Shown piece after piece: positions 1-8,143 of a stretch of 19,856 nt of DNA. Each line of letters opens with the position of its first letter. Positions within the stretch are counted from its first letter, which is position 1. The DNA is taken from positions 82,501-102,356 of the forward strand of contig CAJNDS010000623.1 in assembly GCA_905221605.1 (NCBI GenBank), in the 5' to 3' direction. The translations under genes and the position numbers were made by a program. The stretch comes from Symbiodinium natans (Eukaryota > Sar > Dinophyceae > Suessiales > Symbiodiniaceae). Under the pieces are notes generated by a model that was not told the DNA's origin, did no database searches, and saw only the letters and a list, made by a program, of their open reading frames with translations.

Positions 1-761
1 TACTCGACTCTACCAGTTTCGATGGGGCCGCACCTACAGGATATGACAGTTCTTCCCTAAACCCTAAGCCTTAAATCCTAAACCAAAAGTAACCATAGGA
101 TAGGTTCCTGTGTTAGTCATGTCTCACCTTGTAAGGAATTGTCATCTGACGGTCCGGCCCCTTAACGGCCCTCTAGAAGAACCCCCGTGTGTAAACCCTG
201 AGTCATAAGCTGGTCGCGTGCTGCATGAGGCCCGGATGGCTAAGCTGACGGCTTGAGGAGCCATGTAGAGGCATGTCAAAACCGAAAAGACTGTTGATTC
301 CCAAAACCACAAGAGATGGGGGAGCCCTTGAGATGCACGTTCGTGTGTGCATGAAGTTCCATGCCAATGCTAAGAGCCCTTCGAGGCTGAGGCTGTTCAC
401 AGGCCCTTCCACAAAGCGTAGCAGTGCGTCCAGAGTTGTGATCCTTCGCCACGTATTTGTACCAAGACACTGAAACTCCTAAGTCTGTAGCACAAAGCCA
501 GCCAATAGCTACGGAAGAATCTTCCGCCCAGGTGCGTCCGGAGACAGGTCTCTGGGTTTCAAGGACGCATCGAAAAGGATGCCGACAGCTTCTCGACAAA
601 GGATTCAGGCTGAATTTGAACATGAAGTTTTCAACAACGTCTCCAGTAGGATGAACTGCACAGTTACGGCGCTGCCCTGCTCATGTCTCTCATACTTTAG
701 ATTCCAAATCCAGGTGCGAAATTTTCAGCCTTCAGCCCTCAAAGCCCTGAAGTACTCTCAC
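1..761. other. Left flank, mostly without recognisable genes
   Basis: Apart from decayed CCCTAAA units at 52-86 and a possible third minus-strand exon somewhere below 655, I see nothing assignable. The open frames here overlap each other in several frames and show no family resemblance. Confidence 0.4.
52..86. repeat. Degenerate CCCTAAA units
   Basis: CCCTAAA, CCCTAAG, CCTTAAA and TCCTAAA in a row, a decayed telomere-like array. Similar short decayed tracts are at 2753-2778, 18508-18531 and 18890-18900. Confidence 0.6.
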
Positions 762-812
762 CATGAATGTCTGCACCGTGCTCGACGCCGCGCCCGAATC
801 CCCAAAGTGCCA
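762..812 (-). CDS. Candidate second exon of the same host gene
   Basis: 51 bases bounded by an acceptor CTATAG and a consensus donor GTGAGAGT. It takes over the phase left by 895-991 (one base carried in, one base carried out) and encodes 17 residues with a Gly/Trp-rich start, then GVEHGADIH. A third exon could start at 655 after GTGCAG, where the same phase stays open into the frame that ends at 276, but its 3' limit is not clear. Confidence 0.35.
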
Positions 813-894
813 CTATAGACCTAAGTAACCTTTATTGTTTTTTTCTACTGTTGTTATGTTTTATTACTATTAGTGTTATTATTCGTGCGCTCAC

Positions 895-991
895 CCAATA
901 AGGCTGCTACTCCTTCTGGGTCGGCGGATCTCTGCAACTCCTGGGCGCAGATTTCCTCCATCCAGACGAGTGCCTGCGGCTCCTGAGCCAT
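895..991 (-). CDS. Candidate first exon of a host gene
   Basis: On the minus strand an ATG at 991 in CCCATGG opens a frame of 32 codons plus one base that ends at a consensus donor, G then GTGAGC. The peptide is rich in Glu, Gln and Ala and has few hydrophobic runs. The phase matches the candidate exon at 762-812. No family recognised. This is a reading of open frame and splice consensus only. Confidence 0.35.
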
Positions 992-999
992 GGGACTTT

Positions 1000-1056
1000 G
1001 GGGGGCTCATGGAGGTTTATGGGGGGCTCATGGGGAACTCATGGGGGTTCATGGGG
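1000..1056. repeat. GGGG-CTCATGG imperfect tandem repeat
   Basis: Four imperfect units built on CTCATGGGG with runs of four to seven G. It is a simple G-rich repeat whose many ATGs create spurious open frames. Confidence 0.7.
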
Positions 1057-1345
1057 TTGAGATTTGTGGTTCTTTTGGGCTTGAAGCCTCAACATCTTGG
1101 CGTTCAGGGCTTTCAGTTTGCAAAAGAACTGGCTTTTCTGCGCCCAAACCAAGAGACTTCTGCGACATGCACAGCCACAGCCCTAGCGGAGGCAAGGTGT
1201 GCTTTTCAGTACACACATGGCAGTGTCGATAGCTCTGTCACAGCAGAAGAGCATCTGCAAGCCTGGGCACGCCTACGCGCCTGAGGTTCCTGAAGCGATG
1301 TGAGTCACAGCGCTGCTTCAGCTCCAAAGAGAGTGGGATTCTTTT

Positions 1346-1477
1346 GGGGGTTAGGATTTCGGGTTTAGGGTTTAGGGTTTAGGGTTCCTAAAATAGGGGT
1401 ACCGTTTTGGGGATTCCTAGAATAAGGATGGCGGTACTTGGGGGTATAGCTGGGGTAGCCCTATTTTGGAAAACCCC
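1346..1477 (+). mobile_element. Family A miniature element, copy 1 (interrupted)
   Basis: Begins GGGGGTTAGGATTT and ends AAAACCCC. It carries the family landmarks AATAGGGGTACCG, TTTTGGGGAT and CTAGAATAAGGATG, and the TTTAGGG array at 1361-1386 splits its left end. No coding capacity. Confidence 0.55.
1361..1386. repeat. TTTAGGG array inside a family A element
   Basis: GGG followed by three TTTAGGG units and a partial TTCC. It interrupts the miniature element at 1346-1477, so it was inserted in or grew within that element. Confidence 0.8.
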
Positions 1478-2169
1478 TCTTGATGTTTCAGATGCAATCG
1501 GGGTCCTGGGCCTATTGGCATTCTTGGGCGCGTGTTGCTTTATAGGCTGATAAGGTGCTGGTCCTTGAAATCTTAATCCTTGAAAAACAATGTCAGATCG
1601 AGGTTCAGGGTTTCAGGCGCGAGCTCAAATTCTTGCAAGCACCCGCACCAGGAAGCCTTGTAAAGCCACTAAACTCACTAAGCCCCAATGGGCAAAGTCC
1701 TCCATCCGCAGCTCATGTGTGGGGGGTTTGCTATTTGATAAAGGGAGAGATAATCTGCAAACGTAATTGCATGTCTTCCCAGTGCCGTACTTTAGCACTC
1801 AAAACCATCAGAACGTTCAATTTTAGATAGCTCCAAGAGTCGATGGGTCGTATCTCCAAAAGCTTGTCACTTTGATAAAGCCCCTGACTGTGATACTCTG
1901 CTTTCGACTGCCTGGCCCTGTCAGCTGTCGGCTGTCCGCGGACAGACCCAAGGGGCCCCCCGCATCTCGGGTCATCGGTGGGTTCTGGGATCTTGGTCTC
2001 ACGGCAAATGGGGCCCTACAAAAAACCAAGCTGCCAAAGCGAAGCTAAACCAAAGCGGAAGGGGCCGAAACCGCCCCCGAAGCTCTGTGAGGCTTCGGCG
2101 GCTTCCAGAAGTTTCCCGAAGCGCCTTTCCCAGATGCCTGGCGTTTTTTGTTTTCGGCACTTGCTAATA
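1478..2169. other. No gene recognised
   Basis: Unique sequence between a family A and a family B element. No array and no convincing exon on either strand. Confidence 0.4.
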
Positions 2170-2263
2170 GAGGGGCGATAGTATTCCCTTATGGTCCCTA
2201 TATACTTCTACTATAATAACCCCCCAAAACCCTATGTTACTTAATAAGGCCCCTATATTACGG
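2170..2263 (+). mobile_element. Family B miniature element, copy 1
   Basis: Landmarks are AGGGGCGATAGTATTCCC, TTATGGTCCCTATATA, CTATAATAACCCCCC and AATAAGGCCCCTATA. The same order is seen in copies 2, 3 and 4, the last two inverted. The ends are weak inverted repeats of AGGGGC. No coding capacity. Confidence 0.65.
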
Positions 2264-2315
2264 TCTCTTTTGGTGGCAGTAGTATCCGAGCAGATTTGAA
2301 GAGTCAGACATGTCG

Positions 2316-2342
2316 CCCCCCCCCCCAAAAAAAAAAAAAAAA
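2316..2342. repeat. C11-A16 homopolymer junction
   Basis: Eleven C followed at once by sixteen A. I see no gene-like sequence upstream that would make this a retroposed poly(A) tail. A second C run (13 C) is at 18327-18339. Confidence 0.8.
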
Positions 2343-2789
2343 TGCTGTAAGAAAACCAGCGAATGAATGAAGAGATGATCGCGAGAGCTGGTACTCAGAT
2401 GCTCCCCTATTGGCTGCAAATCCTGAGACGCCCCAGCCCTCAAAAGTTGTCGCAAGGATCTGCTTCACTCCTACTTCTCTGTGTGCGGCCTATCCCTGTG
2501 CGGCCTGCGCCTGGTCGGGTGTTCATGAAGCGGTTTACGAGTCCGGTATTTAGGGCCAGCCAAACAACGAAATCTTTTGCCCCAAACCATGCCTCCAACC
2601 CATACAGGTTTCGGTCAAACTCCCTGAGTCGCTGAACCACAATTTTCCCCAAAGCCACGAAGCTTGCATCCTCAATCCTACAGCTTGCAGCCAGGCACCC
2701 AGGACCACCTTATGAAGAAACTCTCAAAGCCAAGGGTTCAGGCTTTTTCCCTAAACCCCAAACCCTAAACCTCAAAATCTTTAGCTCAG

Positions 2790-2914
2790 GCTACCGCCGC
2801 TGCATGCGCTGCTCGGCGTGTCGCAGCGCGCTGCTGACACGGTGCACACCGGGGACACGACAGAACAGGTTTTTGGGGCACAGGGGCCTTGCAGCGCGCT
2901 GCGTTCTGGAAAGG
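2790..2914 (+). CDS. Candidate GC-rich exon, uncertain
   Basis: After an acceptor-like CTCAG the plus strand stays open for about 41 codons to a TAG at 2912-2914, with a possible donor CAG then GTTTTT at 2867. The peptide begins LPPLHALLGVSQRAADTVH. The other strand is also open here, so the strand is not certain. No family recognised. Confidence 0.2.
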
Positions 2915-3242
2915 CAGTGCCTTAGGATGCTGTGGGAGGGTCTGCAGTCTGCAGCATGGCATGAGGAATTTCTTACTTAATATTTCAGTCATTCGCCATC
3001 TACTCGAGTCAACAGGTCACAACTGACGTACTGATTGGGTCCAAGGCAGCCAGTGTCACAAGTCTCAACCTAGCGCATGGTATCCACACATTGCTGTCGA
3101 CATTCAAAAGGGGGGGCAGGCGCGGGAAGGTCCAGGACATAGAATAGTTTGCAGTTCCTGCGTTCCTGCGACCACCAGCGACCTGATGATGAGCCACCTG
3201 CTCAACTCCCACCCTCGAAGAATTGAGATGTACACCCCGTAT

Positions 3243-3344
3243 GGTGGTTTCCGAAATTGGGGGTACCTTATTGGGGGTCCTTTTCAAAGGGAATCCTACT
3301 ATCTGGGGTCTACTTTAGGGGTTTTCTATTTGCGTAAACCCCCC
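3243..3344 (+). mobile_element. Family A miniature element, copy 2
   Basis: Starts GTGGTTTCCGAAATTGGGGG and ends GCGTAAACCCCCC. In between it has GGGGTACCTTATTGGGGGTCC and GGAATCCTACTATCTGGGGTC in the same order as copies 3, 4 and 5. All five copies point the same way. Confidence 0.7.
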
Positions 3345-4017
3345 ATATTCTGATGCTGCTGCAACTCTGATAGGGGGCAATGTTTGCAGCGTTGGGATCG
3401 CATCCAAATTGGCTTGGATTTGTGCGCGAGCAAGATGATACCAAGCCGCTTCAACGTGACAATGCCGAGGCTTCGGGAGACTTCGCGCAAGTGAGCAAAC
3501 CCAAGATCCTGTCCGTTTCAACACGCGGCCGAAAGCACGCCCTGCCAGAACAGGTGATGCACTTGTGGCTTGATGAGCCTGCGAAGAGTCCCAGTTGCGG
3601 ACTTTGTACGTACGCCACTAGAGAATTTGGAAGCGCAGACCATTCTGGAGAATGCAGTATGAATGACACATGCTGAATCAGAAGTATGCAGCTGACAGAC
3701 TCAAGGCCACCCGATGTGTTCTGCCAATTTAGAATCGCCCATGGCAGCAGCTCTTGAGAACGCTTGCGCCTCTTGCGAACATACTTGCAGACGCAAGACG
3801 CAGTGCGACCTCTTGACGGTAATCAACTGATCCACTGCGTTTCTACGACGTGTTTAAACCTAGTAGAGGTGGCATGGTCCACATGCCAGAGGCTGAAAGG
3901 GGTTTCATGCGTCAGCACATGAGCGAGGCGCACTGTATAAGCTGTGCGTGAAGGCCGGTTGTGGCTAGATGAAAAAGCCTTGTTCGCCCTTTACTCCAAA
4001 CACTGGCCCACGGAAGT

Positions 4018-4112
4018 ACTATAGGGGTCGGAATACTGACTGATGTTTTCTTGTGGTCCCTGTATAATCATACTGTAATACCCTATTCTAAGTATTAAAG
4101 CCCATACATTAT
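4018..4112 (+). mobile_element. Family B miniature element, copy 2
   Basis: Landmarks are ACTATAGGGGTCGGAATACT, TTGTGGTCCCTGTATAATCA, TACTGTAATACCCTATTC and TTAAAGCCCATACATTA. It is more diverged than copy 1. Confidence 0.65.
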
Positions 4113-4226
4113 GTATCGCAGGTGAGCTGTACCACGGCGCCTGGTGGCACACTTTGGTCGCTTATGCCAGGCAATGACGCCAGCCAAGGCCCGCACTCTG
4201 ACGGTACGGAGTTCAGAAGTTGAAAT

Positions 4227-4329
4227 GGGGGTTTAGGATAATAGGGGTACGTTATTGGGGTCATTATTCTAAGGGGGTGTTAGTATTTGGGGGGTCTAGT
4301 TTAGGGGTCACTTTTTATCGTAAACCCCC
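4227..4329 (+). mobile_element. Family A miniature element, copy 3 (best preserved)
   Basis: 103 bp. The ends are GGGGGTTTAGGATAA and TTATCGTAAACCCCC, inverted repeats with 14 of 15 positions matching. AAAT lies on both sides (4223-4226 and 4330-4333), a possible 4-bp target duplication. It looks like a non-autonomous MITE or an introner-type unit. Confidence 0.75.
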
Positions 4330-4637
4330 AAATGGATTGTCGGACAAGGCTCAAGGGTCATAGGGTTGACAAAGTTCAATCTAGATTGTGCACGAGAGGC
4401 CTGAAACACCACACGGGGCAATGCATGTTTGTACAAGTTTGCCTGCAGGCACCGTGACGCCGGCGACGAAACCTGAGAGGAACCACAAGAGTTCAAAACC
4501 GTTGCCACGACAAGCGGCCTTATGTGTGTCAGTGCTGCTCGTGTCTGTCTTGCTTGCATATGCCCGCTCCCACCTGCAAAGTAGACCAGGTGACAACTGA
4601 GCCGAGTCACTTCGCACAAAAGAAGAAGAGTAGCCAC

Positions 4638-4718
4638 ATGGGCCTTAGGGGCTTACTGGCGCGAGTTCAGGTGCGGGATTTGGGGGTACAGGCACGGTTG
4701 CTGAGCGAGTTTGCCATG
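4638..4718 (+). CDS. Candidate host exon with consensus donor
   Basis: An open plus-strand frame encoding a Leu/Arg/Val-rich helix-like stretch (MGLRGLLARVQVRDLGVQ and on) that ends ATG then GTGAGAAA, a good donor, in phase 0. The left limit is unknown: the ATG at 4638 is given for convenience and the frame is open back to 4524. The next candidate exon at 5009 also starts in phase 0. Confidence 0.3.
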
Positions 4719-4911
4719 GTGAGAAAATGCATGTACTTGACCTGGTGAAGTGGGCGTTTGCATGCTGTACTTTCATAAGCCTTCTGTGCCATACTTTCTG
4801 AATATGAGAGCGATCGTGAGAGGGGTGTTCTAGAACTGTCAGAAAGGCTTGCGATTGTGATGTTCCGAGCGCAAGATCCACGGAGTCTTGGGGGCTCTTT
4901 ATTGTGTAAAG

Positions 4912-4993
4912 GATTAGGGTTCAGGGTTTAGAGTTTAGGGTTAGGGTTTAGGGTGAGGGGGGAACCCTAAACCCCATAAACCCCCCTAAACCC
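4912..4993. repeat. Head-to-head telomere-like repeats
   Basis: Degenerate TTTAGGG units are followed by degenerate CCCTAAA units. GGGTTTAGGG (4944-4953) and its exact complement CCCTAAACCC (4965-4974) flank an 11-base spacer. This is the orientation expected at an end-to-end joint of two telomere tracts, or from an inverted duplication. Confidence 0.8.
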
Positions 4994-5008
4994 CGCAAAT
5001 CCTTGCAG

Positions 5009-5067
5009 AACGGGAGTTGCCTCTTGGCTGAACACATCGATGCATACCGCGACATCAAAGCAGAGAG
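5009..5067 (+). CDS. Candidate host exon after telomere-like intron
   Basis: Bounded by an acceptor CCTTGCAG and a donor AGAG then GTACTC; a longer form would end at 5100, where AGCAG meets GTTTAGGG. Phase 0 gives a peptide with LLAEHIDAYRDIKAER, whose charged helical pattern looks like real protein. The presumed intron before it (4719-5008) contains the head-to-head telomere-like repeats. Family not recognised. Confidence 0.3.
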
Positions 5068-5099
5068 GTACTCCGGGTCGACCAAATCATGCACAAGCA

Positions 5100-5127
5100 G
5101 GTTTAGGGTGTTTAGGGTTTAGGGTTC
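5100..5127. repeat. Short TTTAGGG array
   Basis: Three to four TTTAGGG-like units, one carrying an extra TG. It directly follows a candidate exon end, AGCAG then GTTTAGGG. Confidence 0.75.
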
Positions 5128-6126
5128 AAGGACTTGAAGTTTTCTGTGTCAAGTTGCAGCAAGGTCACGGTACATTCGTCTCTAAACAAATCGAGAGTAT
5201 CGATGATTTGAACAAGTTTAAGTGTTTTTTCAATTACACCAATCCAAAAAACACAAACATCTCGTGAAAGTGAAGAATCAATTGACAAGCTCGAGTAATC
5301 TCGTCCAGTCGCGTCCAGAAATTCCCAGAATCGCATCGGTTCGCAAGCCAACTATGTTCAGAGCCTGTTGGACTTTCCATTCGCTGAACATCCACCTGGA
5401 ACCCCATGGCGCCCCAGAGAGTCGTTCCCCGAATGTTTACGGCGACGTCCCTGCGAATGCTCAGGGATGTGCAGCCACAGTCAGGGGTTGAGTTCAAGAG
5501 GGGCGGGGCAAGCAGGAGGGTACTCTCCGGCCCAGCTTTTCGGCCCAAGCAAATCCCATCAACCCTGAAACATCAACCATGAGCCCAAGACCCCAGAGAA
5601 ACCATATGAGCCCTGTAGCTGAACCAAGAGAGCACCACCTGACTCCCCAAGCCTTGAACGCCACAAAGGCCCTTAGCCTCTATGGCGCCTGGCATGGGAA
5701 CAGCTCAAAGGATGGATGCCACCTGGTCCCACGACCTTTCACCACGGGTCCCCCAGGACAAGTCCCTGGGAGAGTTCTCTGAGCTTCCGGCGACACTTGC
5801 AGCAAGAAAGGAGTTGTCGGCGTTGGGGTTGCAATGCACCGCCCTTCAACGCAAGCTCTTTTTCTTGGAAAGCCGACCCCGTGCCTCACGGAGCCGGAAA
5901 CCTGCAGCACACCCGAACTTTCCAGACCTCAGGAAGAGAACAAGCCCCTAAAGGCCCTAAACGGGTCCCGAACGGCCCCAAACCATTCAGCTCCTCAGCT
6001 TCTCCACTCCGAGGAATTATGAGGGATCGTACAAGCCCGCGCGAGTGGGCCTTCTGCGGGTGCTGGAGTCCGGGAAGATGCGGAGACTCGCTTATCAGCT
6101 CTCCAGTGCACGGTGGTGTAGCGACG
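5128..6126. other. Unassigned, several open frames on both strands
   Basis: Open frames such as 5682-5951 (+, includes SELPATLAARKELSALGLQ) have somewhat protein-like stretches, but neighbouring frames are open too and no paired splice signals are clear. Exons may be hidden here; none is called. Confidence 0.35.
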
Positions 6127-6236
6127 GTGTAATATCGGGCCGTAATAATTAGAACGGGGGTTTGAGGGGTTACCATCGCATATTTCACATAGATACAGGG
6201 ACCATAAGGGAGTACTGTTGGCAATTTTCGCCTCTG
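6127..6236 (-). mobile_element. Family B miniature element, copy 3
   Basis: Read on the minus strand it has GAGGCGAAAATTGCC, ACTCCCTTATGGTCCCTGTA and GGTAACCCCTCAAACCCC, ending near ACGGCCCGATATTAC. It has the same order of landmarks as copy 1. Confidence 0.65.
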
Positions 6237-6498
6237 TTACGTGATCAGATGTTTCCAGCGGTTTGCACTCAATTCGTTCTGCTCGTGGTTGGAAGGTGGC
6301 GTTCGGAGCCTTAAACTTAATGTTTTGAGGTTTGTGTATCGTGTGGTTTTCAACACAAACACACACTTTGCATTTTGTAGTCATGTTGCGGACGGCCCAT
6401 TTCGTGTTCCTGGACCCTTCTAAACCTCAAAGCTGCCCTAAGCCTTCTGGGAGCCCAGGAATCCGCTGCAAATGCCACCTGACCAAGTTTCATCAGTT

Positions 6499-6586
6499 GG
6501 GGGGGGTTCCGACATTAGGGGTACTGTATTGGGGTCCTTACTATAAGGGGATCCTATTATTTGGTCCCTTATTTTTGTAAACCCCC
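6499..6586 (+). mobile_element. Family A miniature element, copy 4
   Basis: Starts GGGGGGGGTTCCGACATTAG and ends TTTTTGTAAACCCCC. Shared internal words include GGGGTACTGTATTGGGGTCC and AAGGGGATCCTATTATTTGG. Confidence 0.75.
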
Positions 6587-7342
6587 ACTTACCCTGGCGC
6601 TGCTCAAGGTCCCTCCGGTTGAGCAATTGGCTTCCTTCGGGTTTCTAGAGTCTGTGTATTTGAGCTTGAGGTGTCGGATTTTCGTTTGGGTCGCAGCTGT
6701 GCATGTTCGTGTGCTGCGAGTTCAAGAAGCTGTGCGTTGCCACTTCCGCAAGTTGAAGCTGAACTTAATTCCTCGAATCTTGTTTGCGATAGAGCTTTCA
6801 CAAGCCTTCAACAATTCACGATCGTACAAGAGTACAGCAAAGCGCTCCAGCCAAAGAGACGGACAATCAGACCTCTCAAAACGCTCGACAATTGCAACTT
6901 CAAAAAGTAAGCATGAACCCCACGCCACCGGTTCCCATCAACCAGCATCAGTGAAACTTGGAACGCCCCCGAAAAGCAGAGGCAGCAATCGCAGACGGAC
7001 TGGGCCACCCGCCGACCCTTGAGTGCCTCTGGTGCGCGGAAACCCTCGCGCGGTGGGGCAAGCTTCAGCCCTTGGGACTTCCTTTTACCGAGCCTGTGGT
7101 TCACCGATGTTTGAGGGGCTCGTAGACTTTGAAAGGATATTCTGGATCATGCGGCGGGAAGGCTCGACGGGCTTAGGTCCTTCATGGCTTTGAGCTGTCC
7201 CAAACTGGCTTTCGGATGGTGCCATAATCGAAAATGAGCCGGGCCATCAGTGCCTCAAGTTCGGTTGGGAGATTCACCCCACTCATCCCTGAATTATTTG
7301 CGACCCTGCAGCTGACTGCATCATGAATTTTGGTCATCACTT
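6587..7342. other. Unassigned, 153-codon open frame without support
   Basis: The plus frame 6561-7022 starts inside a family A element and turns into a Ser/Lys/Arg-rich tail. Overlapping frames on both strands are open as well. No family is recognised. Confidence 0.35.
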
Positions 7343-7425
7343 GAGATGTTCCCCCTTATACTAGCAGTCCTTAATTGGGATCATAATCGGGGATACAAGG
7401 ACTCAAAAAAACTTTCTGAAGAACG
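7343..7425 (+). mobile_element. Family C miniature element, decayed copy
   Basis: The left half, GAGATGTTCCCCCTTATACT followed by AGCAGTCCTTAATTGGGATC, matches the element at 17570. The right arm is recognisable only as ACAAGGACTC, and the terminal GAACATCCC is lost or reduced to GAACGG. Confidence 0.6.
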
Positions 7426-7540
7426 GTTAGGATAAGGGGCCCTAAACCGCCCCAAAAGGTCCACGGCTGGGCCAGCTGAGCAGCCGAGGGCCGAGGGCCC
7501 ACGATCAGGCTGACAAGGCGGCCTTTTGCGTTGTTGCTTT

Positions 7541-7702
7541 GGGGGTTTACGATATTCGGGGTACCGGTTTTGGGGTTTTGGGGTTTTTGGGGGTTTTGGG
7601 GTTTTTGGGGTCTAGGGTTTAGGGTTTGGGGGGGTCCCGACTATAAGGGGATCCTGCTATTTCAGGGGACGATTTTAGGTTCCCCAATTTTCGGAAACCC
7701 CC
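7541..7702 (+). mobile_element. Family A miniature element, copy 5 (expanded)
   Basis: Ends are GGGGGTTTACGATATTCGGG and TTTTCGGAAACCCCC, inverted repeats. The middle holds an extra stretch of about 60 bases of GGGGTTTT, TTTGGGG and TTTAGGG units. The right half (ACTATAAGGGGATCCTGC) is close to copy 4. Confidence 0.7.
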
Positions 7703-7824
7703 ATTTGGCTTTCCGGGTTTCGGGGGCCCAGGCGTGAGAACTCTCGGCGCTGGGGGCTCTACGGAGGTTTCAGGGTTGGGGGGCTTCAACAGGCAGAGAG
7801 CTTCTCAAACCCTGGAGCCTGAAA

Positions 7825-7864
7825 CCCTGAACCCTGAACCCTAAACCCTAAACCCTAAACCCTA
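7825..7864. repeat. CCCTAAA-type array left of the retrotransposon
   Basis: Two CCCTGAA units, three CCCTAAA units and a partial CCCTA that touches the 5' LTR. With the 5-bp duplication removed it continues in phase into the array at 16373, so the element split one array. Confidence 0.9.
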
Positions 7865-8081
7865 TGCGGAGCTGCAACTGGTAGTGTAGAAAGGAGTTGG
7901 TGATGGGAGGAGAAAAGGGTCAACGAACCCGGAAATTTTTGGCTCAAGATGACAGTGCACTTAGTGAGAAAAGGGTGCTTGGTCTTTTGGGTTTGGTTTG
8001 GTGTTGGTTGGTCCAGGGGATCAAGGGCTTCTGTTGGGGTTGACTGTGTTGTTCCCTGTCCTCCTTCGGTTGCCCCCCGTA
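7865..8081 (+). repeat. 5' LTR
   Basis: 217 bp, starting TGCGG and ending CCGTA, an imperfect terminal inverted repeat (TGCGG against TACGG). It ends in TA and not the usual CA. The right edge is fixed by the primer-binding site that follows at once and by the 3' LTR, which diverges at the same point. It contains a spliced-leader-like stretch (7927-7948) and a short upstream ORF starting at 7949. I see no clear TATA box. Confidence 0.95.
7927..7948 (+). promoter_or_regulatory. Relic of the dinoflagellate spliced leader in the 5' LTR
   Basis: The last 12 bases, TTTTGGCTCAAG, equal the 3' end of the 22-nt dinoflagellate spliced leader as I know it. The 22-base window also begins ACC like the leader, giving 15 of 22 positions in an ungapped comparison. 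The same sequence is at 16218-16239 in the 3' LTR. In dinoflagellates the leader is trans-spliced to nuclear mRNAs, and relic leaders in the genome mark sequences that passed through mRNA. If real, it would place the RNA 5' end, and so the start of the R region, inside the LTR. The middle of the match is poor, so chance similarity is possible. Confidence 0.5.
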
Positions 8082-8089
8082 GGTTATGA
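7949..8089 (+). CDS. Short upstream ORF in the LTR and leader
   Basis: 46 codons beginning with the ATG directly after the spliced-leader-like stretch and ending at a TGA inside the primer-binding site. It is in the same frame as ORF1, and no other stop lies between its TGA (8087-8089) and the ORF1 ATG at 8144. The predicted peptide is rich in Trp, Val and Gly and matches nothing I recognise. If transcripts begin at the leader-like site, this would be the first ATG and could lower ORF1 translation. It may equally have no role. Confidence 0.25.
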   Translation: MTVHLVRKGCLVFWVWFGVGWSRGSRASVGVDCVVPCPPSVAPRRL

Positions 8090-8093
8090 GCCC
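8082..8093 (+). promoter_or_regulatory. Primer-binding site for a half tRNA-iMet
   Basis: GGTTATGAGCCC begins at the first base after the 5' LTR. Its complement, GGGCTCATAACC, is the anticodon loop and 3' stem region of initiator tRNA-Met (CAT is the anticodon). Drosophila copia is primed in the same way, from an internally cleaved initiator tRNA, and its site begins GGTTATGGGCCC. The usual plant copia site, complementary to the tRNA 3' CCA end, is not present. Confidence 0.8.
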
Positions 8094-8143
8094 AAATTAG
8101 GCTTCCTGCGGCATTGGTAAAGATTTTTCGTTTGTTTAACGCC

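Larger units (their letters stand above)
2343..4017. other. Mostly unassigned, with one family A element
   Basis: Contains only the family A copy at 3243-3344, the uncertain exon at 2790-2914 and a decayed CCCTAAA tract at 2753-2778. The open frame at 3380-3676 (+) has no family resemblance or splice support. Confidence 0.4.

Noticed and set aside
2316-2342. C11-A16 tract as the poly(A) tail of a retroposed mRNA
   Set aside because: No coding remnant or target duplication is visible beside it, and the C run is not expected before a poly(A) tail.
6561-7022. 153-codon plus-strand open frame as a gene
   Set aside because: It begins inside a family A element, overlaps open frames on both strands, has no recognisable motif and no splice support.
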